Source: Cycas panzhihuaensis
Lineage: Eukaryota > Cycadophyta
Assembly (NCBI GenBank): GCA_023213395.1
Contig: CM041465.1
Span: 231,019,741-231,083,740, forward strand
Direction of reading: 5' to 3'
Length of the DNA stretch: 64,000 bases
Part shown: positions 37,774-49,952 of the stretch, piece by piece
Numbering within the stretch: position 1 is the first letter of the stretch
Layout: the number at the start of each line of letters is the position of its first letter
Translations under genes and position numbers: made by a program
The notes under the pieces: generated by a model
What the model was told of the DNA's origin: nothing
The model's database searches: none
The model's input: only the letters and a program-made list of their open reading frames with translations

Positions 37774-40700
37774 TAGAAGGCTTTTATATATTAAACATGT
37801 GTTATATTAGCATAATTGCGCCCTTATATAGGTCTAATTTTAGATTCTTTCTTACCTCTTATCTTAAGTAACTATGGATTATCTATTATTTTTAGATTCT
37901 AGTTGAGGGAATGATTTCAAATTCCACATCTTCAATTCCCTCATTCCCATCATCATTCTCAATGAATGATATGAAAATTTCTCTCAAAAAAACTTTATAT
38001 AACTAGTTCTTGCTTTATTTCCCCTTGTCTTACTTAACATTCAATGAATTTAAATATATTTTTATGGCATCTTATTTAAAGATAATATCATGAGTTGTGT
38101 GGACCATATTGGTTTTTCACTTATACATCTAATAAGCTTTGCTTACCTCACTATACTTAATAGAAATTCACTTGAAATTTTTGTCATCAAACTCTAATCA
38201 TTTCTCCTTTAGGATGTCTATATATGTGTGATGAAGCTAAAATTGAAATAGAAATAAATAATTCTTGAATTATAATATAAAATTATAGCAAAATTATCCC
38301 TAGCTATAAAGGTACCTAAAGGAATAAATTTTAAATCAAAATAAACTTATGATTCTAAAATCTAATGAGTGAGATTTTATATTCTACCATACTTTGTTTA
38401 TTTTATTTCTTTTTAATTATATTTGAAGTTAATATTTTCTTCTCAAGTTGTGTGAATACAACCTTATTTTAATTCTTTTTAATTCCATTTGAAGTTAGTA
38501 TTTTCTCTTGAGGCATAGTAATACAACATGCCCTTCCTTGTTGGAAAGGATGCTTTGCCCTCAAGCTCAAGTATAGGTGTATGTTCCTTCTACTAAAATT
38601 CTCCTTCTACTTGAACCTTATTTATGTTTCTAGGGGTTGGCCCCTTTTAGTCCATTTGGTCATACCTAGGCCCTTGTCAATATGTAGTAAGTTCTCCCTT
38701 CTTAATTTGTTAAGACCTCTAAGTATTTTTGATCTTTAATAAATGCTAGGGATAATCTTTAGTAATTAGTAATTCCTTATGACATCTTACTAACATATCA
38801 TAAATGTTTCTTGGATCTTGTCTATTTGATGGAGTAGCCTTGACTATGGAATATTTAACATTATTTTTGTAACAAATCTTCTATGGAACACTACTAGGTT
38901 TTATTAGTACTTAGAGCCTATGTGTTGAGGTTCCAAGTTGCTCAAGATCCTATATCATTTTTCCATATTATAATAATGGGAGTTCATCTTTAGAACAAGG
39001 TGGGAATGGGTTTAAAATTATAGAACTCATATATCCAAGTGGTTTGAAAGTGAAAAAGGAATTAGAGTATGATATTAAATGAAGAATTGGAAAAGATAAG
39101 GATACATAGGAGAGATTTATAGAATTTAGGAATTGAATGAGTTGGCTAGAATATAATGGGGTACATGACAAAGGTGAGAGCTTAGAGGGAAAATAAGGTG
39201 ATTTAAAGAATAAGGGTTTAGGGTAACAGGCATATGAACTATGTTAGAGATTGGTCAGTAACCTATATATGGGACAAATGGAAGAAGGGTAAGGAATAGG
39301 GGTTAGATTTCATTGGATTATTCTATATGGGGAAATAACTTATTTGGGTGAATTGGGAAAAAATAAGGAACAAGAAAGCATGTAGTGAGAGGTTCTACAA
39401 AGGGGTAACAGGGAGATAGATATTAAATATGATACGGTAGCTTTTATAAGATATTGAGTAACAAGGGGTATGAAGATGTTGTAAGAGAAAATTAAAAGAT
39501 AAGGGGGTATAATAAGATAGGTAATAATGGTAGGGGATAAGGATGATGACATAAATTCAAGAGTGGAGGCTAATATGAAGGATGTTTAGGGAGTGATAAT
39601 TTAAATGAGGTAAGTAAGAAATAAGGATGGTGTATGTTTGGTATGATACTAGTAGACCAAGTACATGGAAGATAGTGGGTAAGAGGGTAAAAGTGGTTTA
39701 GTTTAATAGTAAAGATAAGGAGTGATATATATAGATGGATAATAGAAGGATGAGGGGATTGATTATGTGGACCATAAAATAATTTTAAGAGATGGGGGGA
39801 AAAAAAGAAGAAGAAAATAAAGCATGGTGAATAGGATGGGATTTAGCCAATTTAAAAGATAAATGAAATTAGGGATTAATAGAGGAAATGGCCTTATCTT
39901 ATTATCAAGAAGGATGTGCATCAAGTATGGATTATTATTAAGTAGGGGATATGATATCATATATAGCTATATGAAATGGTGATTTAAAGGAAACCATAAA
40001 GCTATAATAAGGAATAAAATAATGCAAAATAGAATTTGAATTCTTAACAAATACATTATTTAAATTGATTTATTGTTTAAATTCTTTTGTAGGCTACTCC
40101 ATGCTGGATTCTTCCTTACTTTATCCTTACATCTTAATTGAATCCTTTCTTAATTTCTTCTCTAGGTTTTTATCCTTCCCATTATCATGCTTATATATAT
40201 GATGTGTTTCTTCTTTATCTTGTTTAGTTATCTATGCTAGTTCCTTTTCACTAATAAACTCTTCTTACTCATAACCTTTTTTAGAATCCTCTTTAGGTTA
40301 TTTCATAATGTTGATCATAAATAAGATTCTTACTAGATTTCTCTTCCATCTTCTTAGCTAGTTCTTCCCTTTTACCCCTTGTATTATTTACCTCTTCCTA
40401 AAATTTCTCTAATCTAGTAATCCCTTCTTATAACATTTCATGTATTTATAAGAGGTCTTTCTATAAGCCTTTTTTCTTGTCTTGTATTCTTAGTGAGGTT
40501 TTTTCTTGATTTATTTTCTGATCATTTTCATAATATTTCTCTTCAAAATCATCTATGAACACACTAAATTCTATAAATATCAAGTGCATATGCTTTTATC
40601 TTGATGTCTAAATATATAATGATCTTTTAATATGCTCTATGGTGAGGCTTTTTTGGTCTCTATTGTTAATAACTTATAGGATTTTGAATGTACACCAAAT

Positions 40701-41088
40701 TTTTACTCTCCACTCATCCACATCTATTTCACCATATCTATAACATGGTGTTTATGTATCTCTATTATATAAATTCTTAGTTAAGTTCTAAATAAAGCAA
40801 TATTCATATATAGACCTAGACTAACCTTTATATCACTTAATAGCTTCTCTTCCTAAGCATAATCCAATGCATAACCCATAATATTTTATCGATGTATTAA
40901 ACATAAATCCATAACATACTTCCACATAATCTATCCATTTTATAGGCCTAATCCTTTTTCTTGAGTAAAAGGTTAGAACATTCAAATAATTCTATACAAT
41001 TTTGTTAGACATTAAATGGCTTAAAACTTGCTACAAGTAGGAAAAAATGTTGAAAGTTACATATAAAGAAAAGATAAACTTCTATCAC
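37774..41088. other. AT-rich spacer with strong strand asymmetry
   Basis: No supported gene. About 38980-40010 is purine-rich and very poor in C on the plus strand (39481-39540 contains no C and about 19 G). About 40080-40560 is the reverse, rich in C and T with few G. Open frames here reflect composition and show no domains. Confidence 0.6.
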
Positions 41089-41093
41089 CAAAC

Positions 41094-41390
41094 TGAAAAG
41101 GGTTAATGACATAAGGTCATTACATTAGTTGATTATTTCGAAAAAGGGTCTTAAGTGAACTTTAAATTAGATCACTTAAGTGAAATGCACTTTCATGTGC
41201 ATTATGTGTAATTTCATTTCACCTAACTCAAATGCTCCCTCTCTCAATATAAAAGTAAAGCTCAATGGAGGAGATTCATTCTTACCTCCCCATTTTGTGA
41301 GAGCTACTTTCTTTCTCTCAAGTCTCTCTTGCTCCCATGTTTGCCTTTGTGTTTAGTGCATGGAGATGAAGGATAGATCCACTCTTTTCA
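41094..41390 (+). repeat. C3 5' LTR (297 bp)
   Basis: TG...CA ends with inverted termini TGAAAAG/CTTTTCA. A TATA box TATAAAAG lies at 41248-41255. Confidence 0.95.
41248..41255 (+). promoter_or_regulatory. C3 LTR TATA box
   Basis: TATAAAAG inside the 5' LTR. The same box is found in the 3' LTR near 48549. It predicts a start about 30 bases downstream. Confidence 0.7.
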
Positions 41391-41392
41391 TG

Positions 41393-41404
41393 TGGTATCA
41401 GAGC
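41393..41404 (+). other. C3 primer-binding site, initiator tRNA-Met
   Basis: TGGTATCAGAGC two bases after the LTR, a perfect copia primer site complementary to the 3' end of plant initiator tRNA-Met. Confidence 0.93.
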
Positions 41405-43428
41405 TTACTTCCTTCATATTCCCCACTTGCACTTGCAATGGAGCCATCACTTCCTTCTCCCCCACAATCCATGTGGTGAAGGAGATTGTGAAAGTGAATT
41501 TAGAAATATTTTCAAGTTATTATGATAGCATATTTTGTATTGTTTGCTTTTCCTTTCTCTTTGTAGGTTTGGAATCATAATACAAGGAGTTGTAAGGCCC
41601 AAGGATTCCAACCTTTGCTGGCCATTCATGCTATCTCATTCTTCTTTTTCTTTTCCCTTTTTTGTCCATTTAACAAGGGGAAATGTCACGAAAATTTTCC
41701 AAAGATTTAGAAGAATGATTGTAAGGGGAGTTTTTACCCATTTTTTTAAAGAATTTTGAGCCATTGAAAATATCTATCATTGTATGCTCTCACCTTGCCC
41801 ATATTAGGATCCTGGTGATCAAAAAATGATGGAAATTTCATATGGTATCATGTGTTAATGAGATATTAGCAAGCTGAAATTTCTACAGAAATGCAATTTG
41901 ATTACTGAACTTCACATGTCTGCAAAATCTTCTACAGAGATCCAATTGAAGTTATTCTAATTGTCAAAGATGGGGCTATGAGTCTACTTTCCAATGCAAA
42001 AATTGGCACCTAATTTGGATGTCGTATGAGGAAGTTATTGCTATTTTAGTGAACAACAGTTATTTTTAGTAAGAATTCTAGAAAAATATAATTTCCTAAC
42101 TTTGTGGGGCTGTCAAAAACTTTCCAGAACTCATTTGGACCTGATTCCACTTCCTGGAGATGAAGCTCTGAGTCTAGTTTGCAACACAAAACCAGCACTC
42201 CATTTCGACATCGTGGGAGAAAGTTATTGCAGATTTAGTAAAGAGTACTTTTTTTTGTATTAACAAAAAAAAAAGAAAAAAAAGTGAAGAAAATTTCTTC
42301 CTTTTTATAAGGCTTAAAAGCCCATTATAAAAGTGAGAAAAAAAACACCTGGATCAGAGCAATATCCAATGTCCTCACTTACTTATTAGCATTGCATTTC
42401 AGCACTCTAAAATCACTCAAAGCAAGCACACCAAAGACACTTCAAGCAAGCACTCCAAAAGCACTCCAAGCAAGCATTATTTTCAGTTAAATTGACGTTT
42501 GATGCAATTCGATAATCTTTTCACTCTTCCTAAAAGAAACGCATCATGTACGCTATTTTCCGCCATCTTGTACCTATTCACACACTCGCCAAGGTTGAGA
42601 TACCTTGGTTGGAAGAATGTCGTGCCATAAATGAGGTGTGGGTTTCAAGTTGGGACTGGACTAAACCAGAATATTGGTGAGGTTTGGTTAGCCATACCAT
42701 CGTGCCTCAATCAGGGATCATCCTGATAACCAACCAGGAAAACTGAAACTTTAATATAAGATTAAAATATACCTAATCCAATATCTGTCATAGCCATGGG
42801 TATGCACGTACCACTCTTTACAGGAGGTATATAGCTGCTCATTGGTGAACTGGATGAGGATTGGGAGTACCTGGGCTCCGTTGTGACTTGGATTTCATCA
42901 CCAAGCATGATTGCGGGTATCGCGGGTGAAGGCCAAATTAATTCTACTAGAAGCCTAGGCATCCCTTCAACAACCTTAACTATACGTTGGACACAAGTTA
43001 GAGGTTATTGGGTTGATTATGCATCATACATTCGAGTTTCAAGTTGTGTAAACCTAATGATGTCAACTTCTACATTGGCCTACAATCTTGTATATTGATC
43101 ACTTACTTATTTGTAAAAAGTGATCCATAGTGTAATCACAATCATAGTGCTTCTCATATTCCTCGCATCGTTAATATTTGCCACAAGTGTTAGTGGCCAA
43201 TTTTTATCATAGTGCTTCTCATATTCCTGCTGTGTCAGGTTAATATTTGTCACAAGTGTTGGTGACTTTTCTCTAAGTTGCTCCCTTCATCTTTGAGCAA
43301 CCATTCTCACTTCTTCTTCCTTCTTCTACACTACTTCATTACATTTCCCATTTGTAAATAGTGATCGGTCATTTATTGCCATCACTTTTATAGTCCCTTG
43401 TTCATTTCTTCCCTTCTAAAAAGACACA
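41405..43428 (+). other. C3 leader (2.0 kb)
   Basis: Non-coding. The part after about 42480 matches the C1 and C2 leaders. At 41967-42056 and 42155-42250 there is an imperfect direct repeat of about 90 bp (GAGTCTACTTTCCAATGC versus GAGTCTAGTTTGCAACAC). Its reverse complement resembles the ATAACTT...TTGGAAAG sequence of the N elements. A poly-A-rich tract lies at 42255-42285. Confidence 0.65.
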
Positions 43429-44410
43429 ATGTCTTCACAGTTCAAGTAAAATGTGAACAGCATTCTAAAAGGGAAAGAAAATTGGGACATGTGGTTCATT
43501 GGTGTCAGAAATGCTGCAAAGTATGAAGGACTATGGAGAGATCACTTACAACCTACACCACCTGTTGTAGCTACAGCTACCACAACTACTTCAACAGGAG
43601 GTGCTCCAGCTGCTCCCACTGAAGCTGCAGCTAAACGCCAATGGGAACTTGATGATGATAAAATCCGTGCAGGGGCTTGTCACTGATTATTCCCTGCATA
43701 ATCTCATTGATGAATCTGTACATGATACATCATGGAAAGTTTCTGAAGTTCTTAAGAAGAACTTTAACACTAAATCAGACTTAGAATTTGTTCACTTAGT
43801 GCTGAAGATGAATAAATTGAAAATGCAGAAAGGACATGCAAGTGAGATAATCAATCTCCTTCGTCCAATCAAGCAAGCCATTGATAAAGATTTTAAAACT
43901 CAATGCATTACATGGGCTTTCTTGATTCAGTCATGTCTCCATATCCCAGATTATAAAAATCTATTGGGGAGTCTTCAATCCAAAGGGAACTTTGAAGACC
44001 CTAAACTTTGAGGATCTTGCTGATAAGTTCATTGAATTTGATAAGACCTTTGATACCAACTTTGCCACTACATCAGATCCAATTGATGCTACTTTTGAAG
44101 TGGAAGAAGATCTTTGTTACACCAAAAATCAAGGTCAATACTCTCGTAGAGGTGGTAATTCCCGTGGAAGAGGAAGAGGTAGACAACAAGGACAACGTCC
44201 TCTTAATCAATAGGCTCCTCAATTCCAACAAAAACAGTCTCAAGGCCAAGGCCAAAATAATCAACCTGGACCTAGATCCAGTAATCAGAGACAATCCAGC
44301 CAGCCCAATACTTGGACTGGAAATCAAGCAATCGTGTGCCAAAGGTGTAATAGAAGAGGACATTATGCCAAAAATTGCGGAATCGCCACCAATAAACTAC
44401 CAAGTTATCA
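43429..44410 (+). pseudogene. C3 gag
   Basis: ATG 43429 opens MSSQFK, then a TAA where C1 and C2 have CAA (Gln), then NVNSILKGKENWDMWF. Frame breaks near 43675 and 43985. The gag core has FLIQSCLHIPDYKNLLGSLQ near 43920. An Arg/Gly/Gln-rich linker follows, then the zinc knuckle CQRCNRRGHYAKNC near 44339. Gag forms the particle that packages element RNA. A stop near 44211 and the shifts make it non-functional as read. Confidence 0.88.
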
Positions 44411-46007
44411 ATAGCCATGGTGCACATAATGTTGATAATACTTCTTTTGAAGATGCTTTTGGTGGAACGCAATTTGCTCATGCACACCTTCAAAGAATTG
44501 GGACCACTTCATCAAATGTTGTTGATAGATCCACTAAGTATATTGAGGCTCATTGTGGCTTTGCTTATTCACTTTTGCCTTCACCACTTGGAGTTGCAAA
44601 TAGTGCTACCTCAAATACTTCATCATGGATCATGGATACTGGAGCAACACAACACATGACTTGTCATCGCCAGTTCTTTCAAGATTTTGACTCTGAAGTT
44701 CGTGGTGTTGTACACATGGTTGACAAATCATCTCAGTCAGTTGAAGGACTTGGAACTGTTTGCCTGAAACTCCCAGGCCTTCCAGATTTTACACTTGTTG
44801 ATGTTTTATATATTCCTGCTCTAAAGCAGAATCTGCTCTCCCTGTCCACCCTTGTCTCTCATGGATTTTATCTGAGTGTTACTGCAAGCAATCAAACTCT
44901 CTGTGTCATTCACCCTCCTTCAAGTGCTATGGTTATGACCGGAATTCTTGATGGTAAACTTTTGTGCCTAACTGGCTCACCATCCTCTGAAGCCCACTAT
45001 GTTGATGATGAATTTGTTTTTACCACAACCCTGACTCCTCAAAAGTTGTCCCAAGCAGCTCTATGGCATGCTCGTATGGGCCATATCAAAATTGATCGCT
45101 TAAGAGAACTACAAGACACTCTTCCTGGTTTGCCTAAGTTCCCCTCTAAGCCCTTTAAATGTGAAGCATGTATTATTGCTAAATCTCAAAGACAACCCTT
45201 TCCTCGTAGTCAGTGGAAATCTAGCCAACCTTTGCAGCTTGTACACTCAGATATATGCGGTCCTATGCCCATCCCTTCTATCAAATGTATGGTACTATAT
45301 TACTTTCATTAATGATTTTACCAAGAAAGTATGGGTTACTTTTCTTGCAAAGAAAGATGAAGCTTTTTCTATGTTTCAAGCTTTCAAGGCCCGCGTGGAA
45401 AATGAATATGGATTCAAGATCAAAATACTCAGGACTGACAATGGTGGCGAGTATACATCTAATGAGTTTGAATCATACCTACGTCAACATGGAATCAAAC
45501 ATCAGACCATCTTGGTGTACACCCCAAAGAAATGGAGTTGCCGAGTGCATGAACAGGACCATCATGAATATGGCTCGTCTATCTTTGGTATATAAGAATG
45601 TCCCTATCTATCTTTGGGCTGAGGCTATCTGGACTGCTGTGTATTGCATCAACACTATTAGTCCCTCCAAGCTCGGCCCCTCTCCACATGAAATGTGGTA
45701 TGGACAAACCCCCTCTATCTCCCACTTCAGAATTTTTGGCTCTACTTGTTATGCTCATATTTTGCAGGAACATAGAAATAAGCTCCAAGATAGAGCCATC
45801 AAAGGCATCTTTGTCGGATACCCTATGGACAAAAAGGGATACAAGGTTTTTATACCTTCAGAGCGCAAAATCATCATCACTAGAGATGTTATCTTTGTAG
45901 AGACTGAAGATCAATTACTCAGACTTGACTCCAAGACGCCTTCATACCGATTTAATGATGCTATTGAATTTGATGTCCAGATTCCAAAATTTAGGGGAGA
46001 TCTTTGA
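44411..46007 (+). pseudogene. C3 protease and integrase
   Basis: Protease motif MDTGATQHMTC near 44633 keeps the catalytic DTG. Integrase zinc region: HARMGHIKIDRL with CEAC near 45069-45170. Catalytic core: HSDICGPM near 45246, [10 protein letters not shown] near 45432, NGVAECMNRT near 45534. The C-terminal part GIFVGYPMDKKGYKVFIPSE near 45808 is the usual copia integrase end. Frameshifts near 45290 and 45530 split it, but all catalytic residues are still present in one frame or another. Confidence 0.88.
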
Positions 46008-46010
46008 CAG

Positions 46011-47961
46011 TTGCTTAAAATCTTGGAATCTGATAATAGAGCCTCGGAGGATACAAGTTATGACTCCAATCCAATGTGTACACATCCAGCACCATCATTT
46101 GTAAACAGCCAAGTTGACAAAGGTAAAGCCATAGCAGAAGGATCATCTTCTCCAACATCTATGGCTGGCCCATCTTCTCCAGCATCGTCAACTTCCTCCG
46201 TGCCAAATATTTCACATGATCCTTTTCAGGATCAAAATGAAGATCAAGAGGTTGTGGAAATGAAAACCTCATTCCCAACTCGAGGTTTTCGTGAAGCCTA
46301 CCAACTACACAAGGACATGAGACCAGATGAGGTAGGCAAAACTGGCACTAGAAGTGCCCATAGAGCGATGATGCATGAATCGCTTTCCATTGAGCTTGAA
46401 CCAGCAGAACTGCATCTTGCTCTTAATGAAGAGCCCCTAACGTACCAAGAAGTCAGAAGCATGCGACTTGGAGAAATGCCATGAACGAAGAGTATCAATC
46501 TCTTATTAAGAATGGTACATGGGAGCTTGTTGATCTACCACTTGGAAGAAAGGTAGTTCAAAATAAATGGGTGTTCAAAAACAAGTATAGATCAGATGGC
46601 ACCCTAGAAAAACACAAGCTGAGGTTGGTAGCAAAAGGATTCACGCAAAGGGAAGGCATTGACTACACTGAAATCTTTGCTCCTACAACTAAGTGGCCTA
46701 CAATCAGAACTCTTATAGCCTTGGCTACTCAACAGGGTTGGAAAATCCACCAACTTGATGTTAAGACCGCATTTCTCAATGGGGACCTTAAAGAAGAAAT
46801 TTACATGGCTCAGCCAGAAGGATACGAGATTGACGGCCAGGAGCATAAAGTTTGTAGGCTCAAAAAGTCCTTAGACGGCCTAAAGCAAGCCCTCGTGCTT
46901 GGTTTACCAAGTTGTCTGAAAGAATGAGGCAACTTGGATATGAGGTTTGTGACTATCAAGATATTGATGCAACATTATTCATCAAGTGCCAAAATGATAA
47001 AGTCACTTACCTCTTAATCTTTGTGGATGACATGCTCATAAGGAATAGTGAATGTGTAATCACCAATCAAGAAGGACCTTGCTAAAACTTTTGAATTGTC
47101 TGACCTCGGGTTCATGAAATATTACTTGGGAATTGAAGTAACTCAAAAGGATGGCAAAATCTTTCTCTCCCAAGAAAAATATATCAACGATCTTTTGACA
47201 AAGTTTCAGTTGGAAGGTGCTCAACCAGTGGATACACCTATGGAGCCTAATATTAAGCTCTCAGTTGATGGTGACAATAGGGAGGCAGATGCAACACTCT
47301 ACAGGCAACTTGTAGGTAGTCTCATCTATACTACCAACATAAGGCCAGATATTACACACTCTATCGGCATTCTTACAAGATTCATGATAAATCCTAAGCA
47401 GAATCATTGGCAAACTATAATACGAGTGTTGAGGTACCTAAAGATGACTAGAAAATATGGTCTGTTGTATGAACCCAATGCAGAATTTAAACTTTATGCA
47501 TACAGCACTGACTTTGCGTAGATAAAGACACAGGAAGATCTATGTCCGGCACGTAACATTTCTTGAACAAAGACCAATATCATGGAGATCCGTGATGATG
47601 TAAGATAGTTGCACTCAATTGTCAAGCTGAGTACATTGCTACTTCTGAGACAAGCAAGGAGGTGATATGGCTTAGAAAATTGTTGAATACATTAAATGCC
47701 ACTCAAACAAGTTCTACTAGCTTACATGTAGATAATCAATCTACAATCCAGATGGCTAAAAATCCTGTATTTCATGATCATACCAAACATATAAGTACAA
47801 AAGTCCACAGGATTAGGGAACTAGTTCATGACGGTACAATTCAATTGGAGTACTGCCCCACAGCAGATCAAGTGGCTAATATCTTCACCAAACCACTGAA
47901 GAGGGTGAAGTTTGAACAGTTTCGAAAGCAACTCAGCCTTAGGGCCTCCATCTCTAACTGA
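46011..47961 (+). pseudogene. C3 reverse transcriptase and RNase H
   Basis: A serine-rich linker (SPTSMAGPSSPASSTSS) is followed by RT: NGTWELVDLPLGRKVVQNKW near 46511, QLDVKTAFLNGDL near 46753, FVDDM near 47021, and SDLGFMKYYLGIEVTQ at 47099. RNase H part: VDNQSTIQMAKNPVFHDHTK near 47730 and NIFTKPLKRVKFEQF before 47961. Single-base losses near 46450, 46895, 47040 and 47510-47640 break the frame. Confidence 0.88.
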
Positions 47962-48003
47962 TTAAAGGAGATGACAATAGGACCATCATACTCTATCTCC
48001 TTC

Positions 48004-48150
48004 GTGAAAACCCCTTGTGGGCGCGGAAGGATAAGAGTAAGTCTCTGCTCTATCCCATTCGTGAAAACCCCATGTGGGCGTGAAAGGATAAGGGTTGTAT
48101 CATTTTGGAAAATCGGAACCTGTGAAAACCCGAAAGGGCATGGGGGATGA
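48004..48150 (+). repeat. Triple TGAAAACCC repeat downstream of C3 pol
   Basis: Copies start at about 48004, 48061 and 48122. The third reads CCCGAAAGGG, a 3-bp stem with a GAAA tetraloop-like turn. Position and spacing match C1 and C2. Confidence 0.82.
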
Positions 48151-48380
48151 CCAAATGGTATATGGAGACTTAGTAGATTTTAGCTACAAAATTTATTGTA
48201 CTGATTGGCTATCTGGCTACATTTAAAGAGCCGCTCGAGCTGTGTTAGTAGATTAGAAAATTTGTGGGTTTTCTTCCCCATGAGGGTTTCCCACAAAAGT
48301 ATCACACTGGTTTGCTTTGTAAGAGGCTCAAATGAAGACCTCATAGGATAGAATAAAATAGAATGAAATGACCTTCTACC

Positions 48381-48394
48381 ATTAAGGGGGAGAT
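48381..48394 (+). other. C3 polypurine tract
   Basis: ATTAAGGGGGAGAT lies directly before the 3' LTR and is the expected plus-strand primer. Confidence 0.85.
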
Positions 48395-48691
48395 TGAAAA
48401 GGGTTAATGACATAAGGTCATTACATTAGTTGATTATTTCGAAAAAGGGTCTTAAGTGAACTTTAAATTAGATCACTTAAGTGAAATGCACTTTCATGTG
48501 CATTATGTGTAATTTCATTTCACCTAACTCAAATGCTCCCTCTCTCAATATAAAAGTAAAGATCAATGGAGGAGATTCATTCTTACCTCCCCATTTTGTG
48601 AGAGCTGCTTTCTTTCTCTCAAGTCTCTCTTACTCCCATGTTTGCCTTTGTGTTTAGTGCATGGAGATGAAGGATAGATCCACTCTTTTCA
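48395..48691 (+). repeat. C3 3' LTR (297 bp)
   Basis: Same length as the 5' LTR, with three substitutions (C/A, A/G, G/A in the last third). Confidence 0.95.
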
Positions 48692-48696
48692 CAAAC

Positions 48697-49245
48697 TTTA
48701 TAATAAATTACATTCTAACTAAAAAAACTAAATTAAACCCTCCTTAATATAAATGTAATTCAAAACCCTTTTGAAGTTAATCAAAATTTAGAATTTTAGG
48801 GACTATAACAATATCTCTTACTAAAATAATAATAACTTTTAATTCTAATATCTAATTGAGTTAAAACTACTTTTAACAAAAAATAGACTTTGAGTTAGAT
48901 CTATTAAAAAAAGAATTGAGGTTAATTAGATATGTGTAGTCTTCATTGTGGTTCTTTTAAGGTTGATCAAAATTTAGGATTTTAAAGATGACAATAATAC
49001 CTCTTATTAAAATGACAAAAAAAATTGATCTTTGCATCTAATTAACTAAAACTAATTCTTTAAAAAATGGACTTTAATACACACTTATGAAAAAATGTTT
49101 ATGGTCAATCAAATTCCTATAGTAGAAGTTATAATCATTTGAGGTTGCAATAGAAGATTTGTTACCTTATAAATGATAGTAAATAGTAGAATAAGGTTGA
49201 AGCTCTTATAAATTTCATAATTCTACTCCAAAACTTAAAGATTAA
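48697..49245. other. Spacer between C3 and N4
   Basis: AT-rich, no gene recognised. It contains two loosely similar blocks around GGTTGATCAAAATTTAGGAT (48961) and the related sequence near 48776. Confidence 0.4.
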
Positions 49246-49499
49246 TGCACACAGAGAGTAGAGCATAGTTGTGAATATCATAGATCAATCCATATTACAA
49301 ATGCATATTAATATAATGTAGTTCAATCCATATTGATCAAGAGTATAACAAAATTATAAGATGGTGGTGTTAAAGAACATTGGGGGTTTTTGGCCCCAAA
49401 GATTAAATATTCAAGAGGAGGGCAAGAGCCCTCCTCAACCTTAAATTTAAGTTAATATAAAATATAAACATCTTAATATTAAAATAATACTTAGCAACT
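49246..49499 (-). repeat. N4 3' LTR, distal part (split by N3)
   Basis: Read on the minus strand this continues the LTR that starts at 55944. It holds the LTR hallmark stretch GTTCTTTAACACCACC (minus strand, 49363-49378) and ends GTGTGCA. N3 separates it from its first 67 bases at 55878-55944. Confidence 0.7.
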
Positions 49500-49896
49500 T
49501 GTTGGAGTTAATAGTCATCATTTCACTCCTATCTTCCAACCAGGGGAGTACATCTCATCTTCATTAATTTACACATGTGGATGCTCAACATGTGTAGGTA
49601 AGTTAAGGTAAGTTTAATATAAATTTGAGTTAAATTTATTTTGAGTTAAGTTATGATTATTTTATTGTTATCTAAATTTCAAGGGTTGAGGAGTTTCCAT
49701 CCTCCCCCAAACTATATAATTTGAGAGGTATGCAAGCCTGGTGTCTTTAGACACTGCCTTCAATATTGGACATTTGTAACTCTCTTCATAATATGGATTG
49801 AATACAATGGCTTTCTTATTCATGCTACAATGATCTATTGAGTTTTGATTATTGGATTCATGTTTTGCCCTATTCTCTTGCATTTTATTTCCTTCA
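49500..49896 (+). repeat. N3 5' LTR
   Basis: Holds a tandem GGTAAGT pair near 49596-49612, TATATAA near 49714 and the hairpin GTGTC/GACAC at 49741-49754. Confidence 0.82.
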
Positions 49897-49898
49897 TC

Positions 49899-49952
49899 TA
49901 GTATCAGAGTAAGGTTTAGCTACATTTTATTTCCTTCATCTGGTATCGGAGC
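49899..49952 (+). other. N3 duplicated primer-binding site
   Basis: TAGTATCAGAGT at 49899-49910 and TGGTATCGGAGC at 49941-49952. The LTR end plus primer site (CATTTTATTTCCTTCATC...) is repeated with a 42-bp period from 49881. Both resemble TGGTATCAGAGC. Confidence 0.75.

Larger units (their letters stand above)
41094..48691 (+). mobile_element. Copia C3, structurally complete element (7.6 kb)
   Basis: Two 297-bp LTRs starting TGAAAAGGG and ending CTCTTTTCA, with three differences between them. Perfect target duplication CAAAC (41089-41093 and 48692-48696). Primer site, leader, gag, protease, integrase, RT, RNase H, 3' repeats and polypurine tract follow in copia order. It is the youngest element here by LTR similarity, yet the coding region carries about ten frameshifts and some stops. 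Confidence 0.95.

Noticed and set aside
38470-38720. Minus-strand sequence recalling the 3' end of a chromovirus pol (LSLRAKHPFQQG-like)
   Set aside because: Too short and no integrase or chromodomain next to it on that strand.
44008-44400. First third of a long open frame in C3
   Set aside because: It is the wrong frame over gag. The true gag and zinc knuckle are read in another frame until about 44410, after which this frame is the real one.
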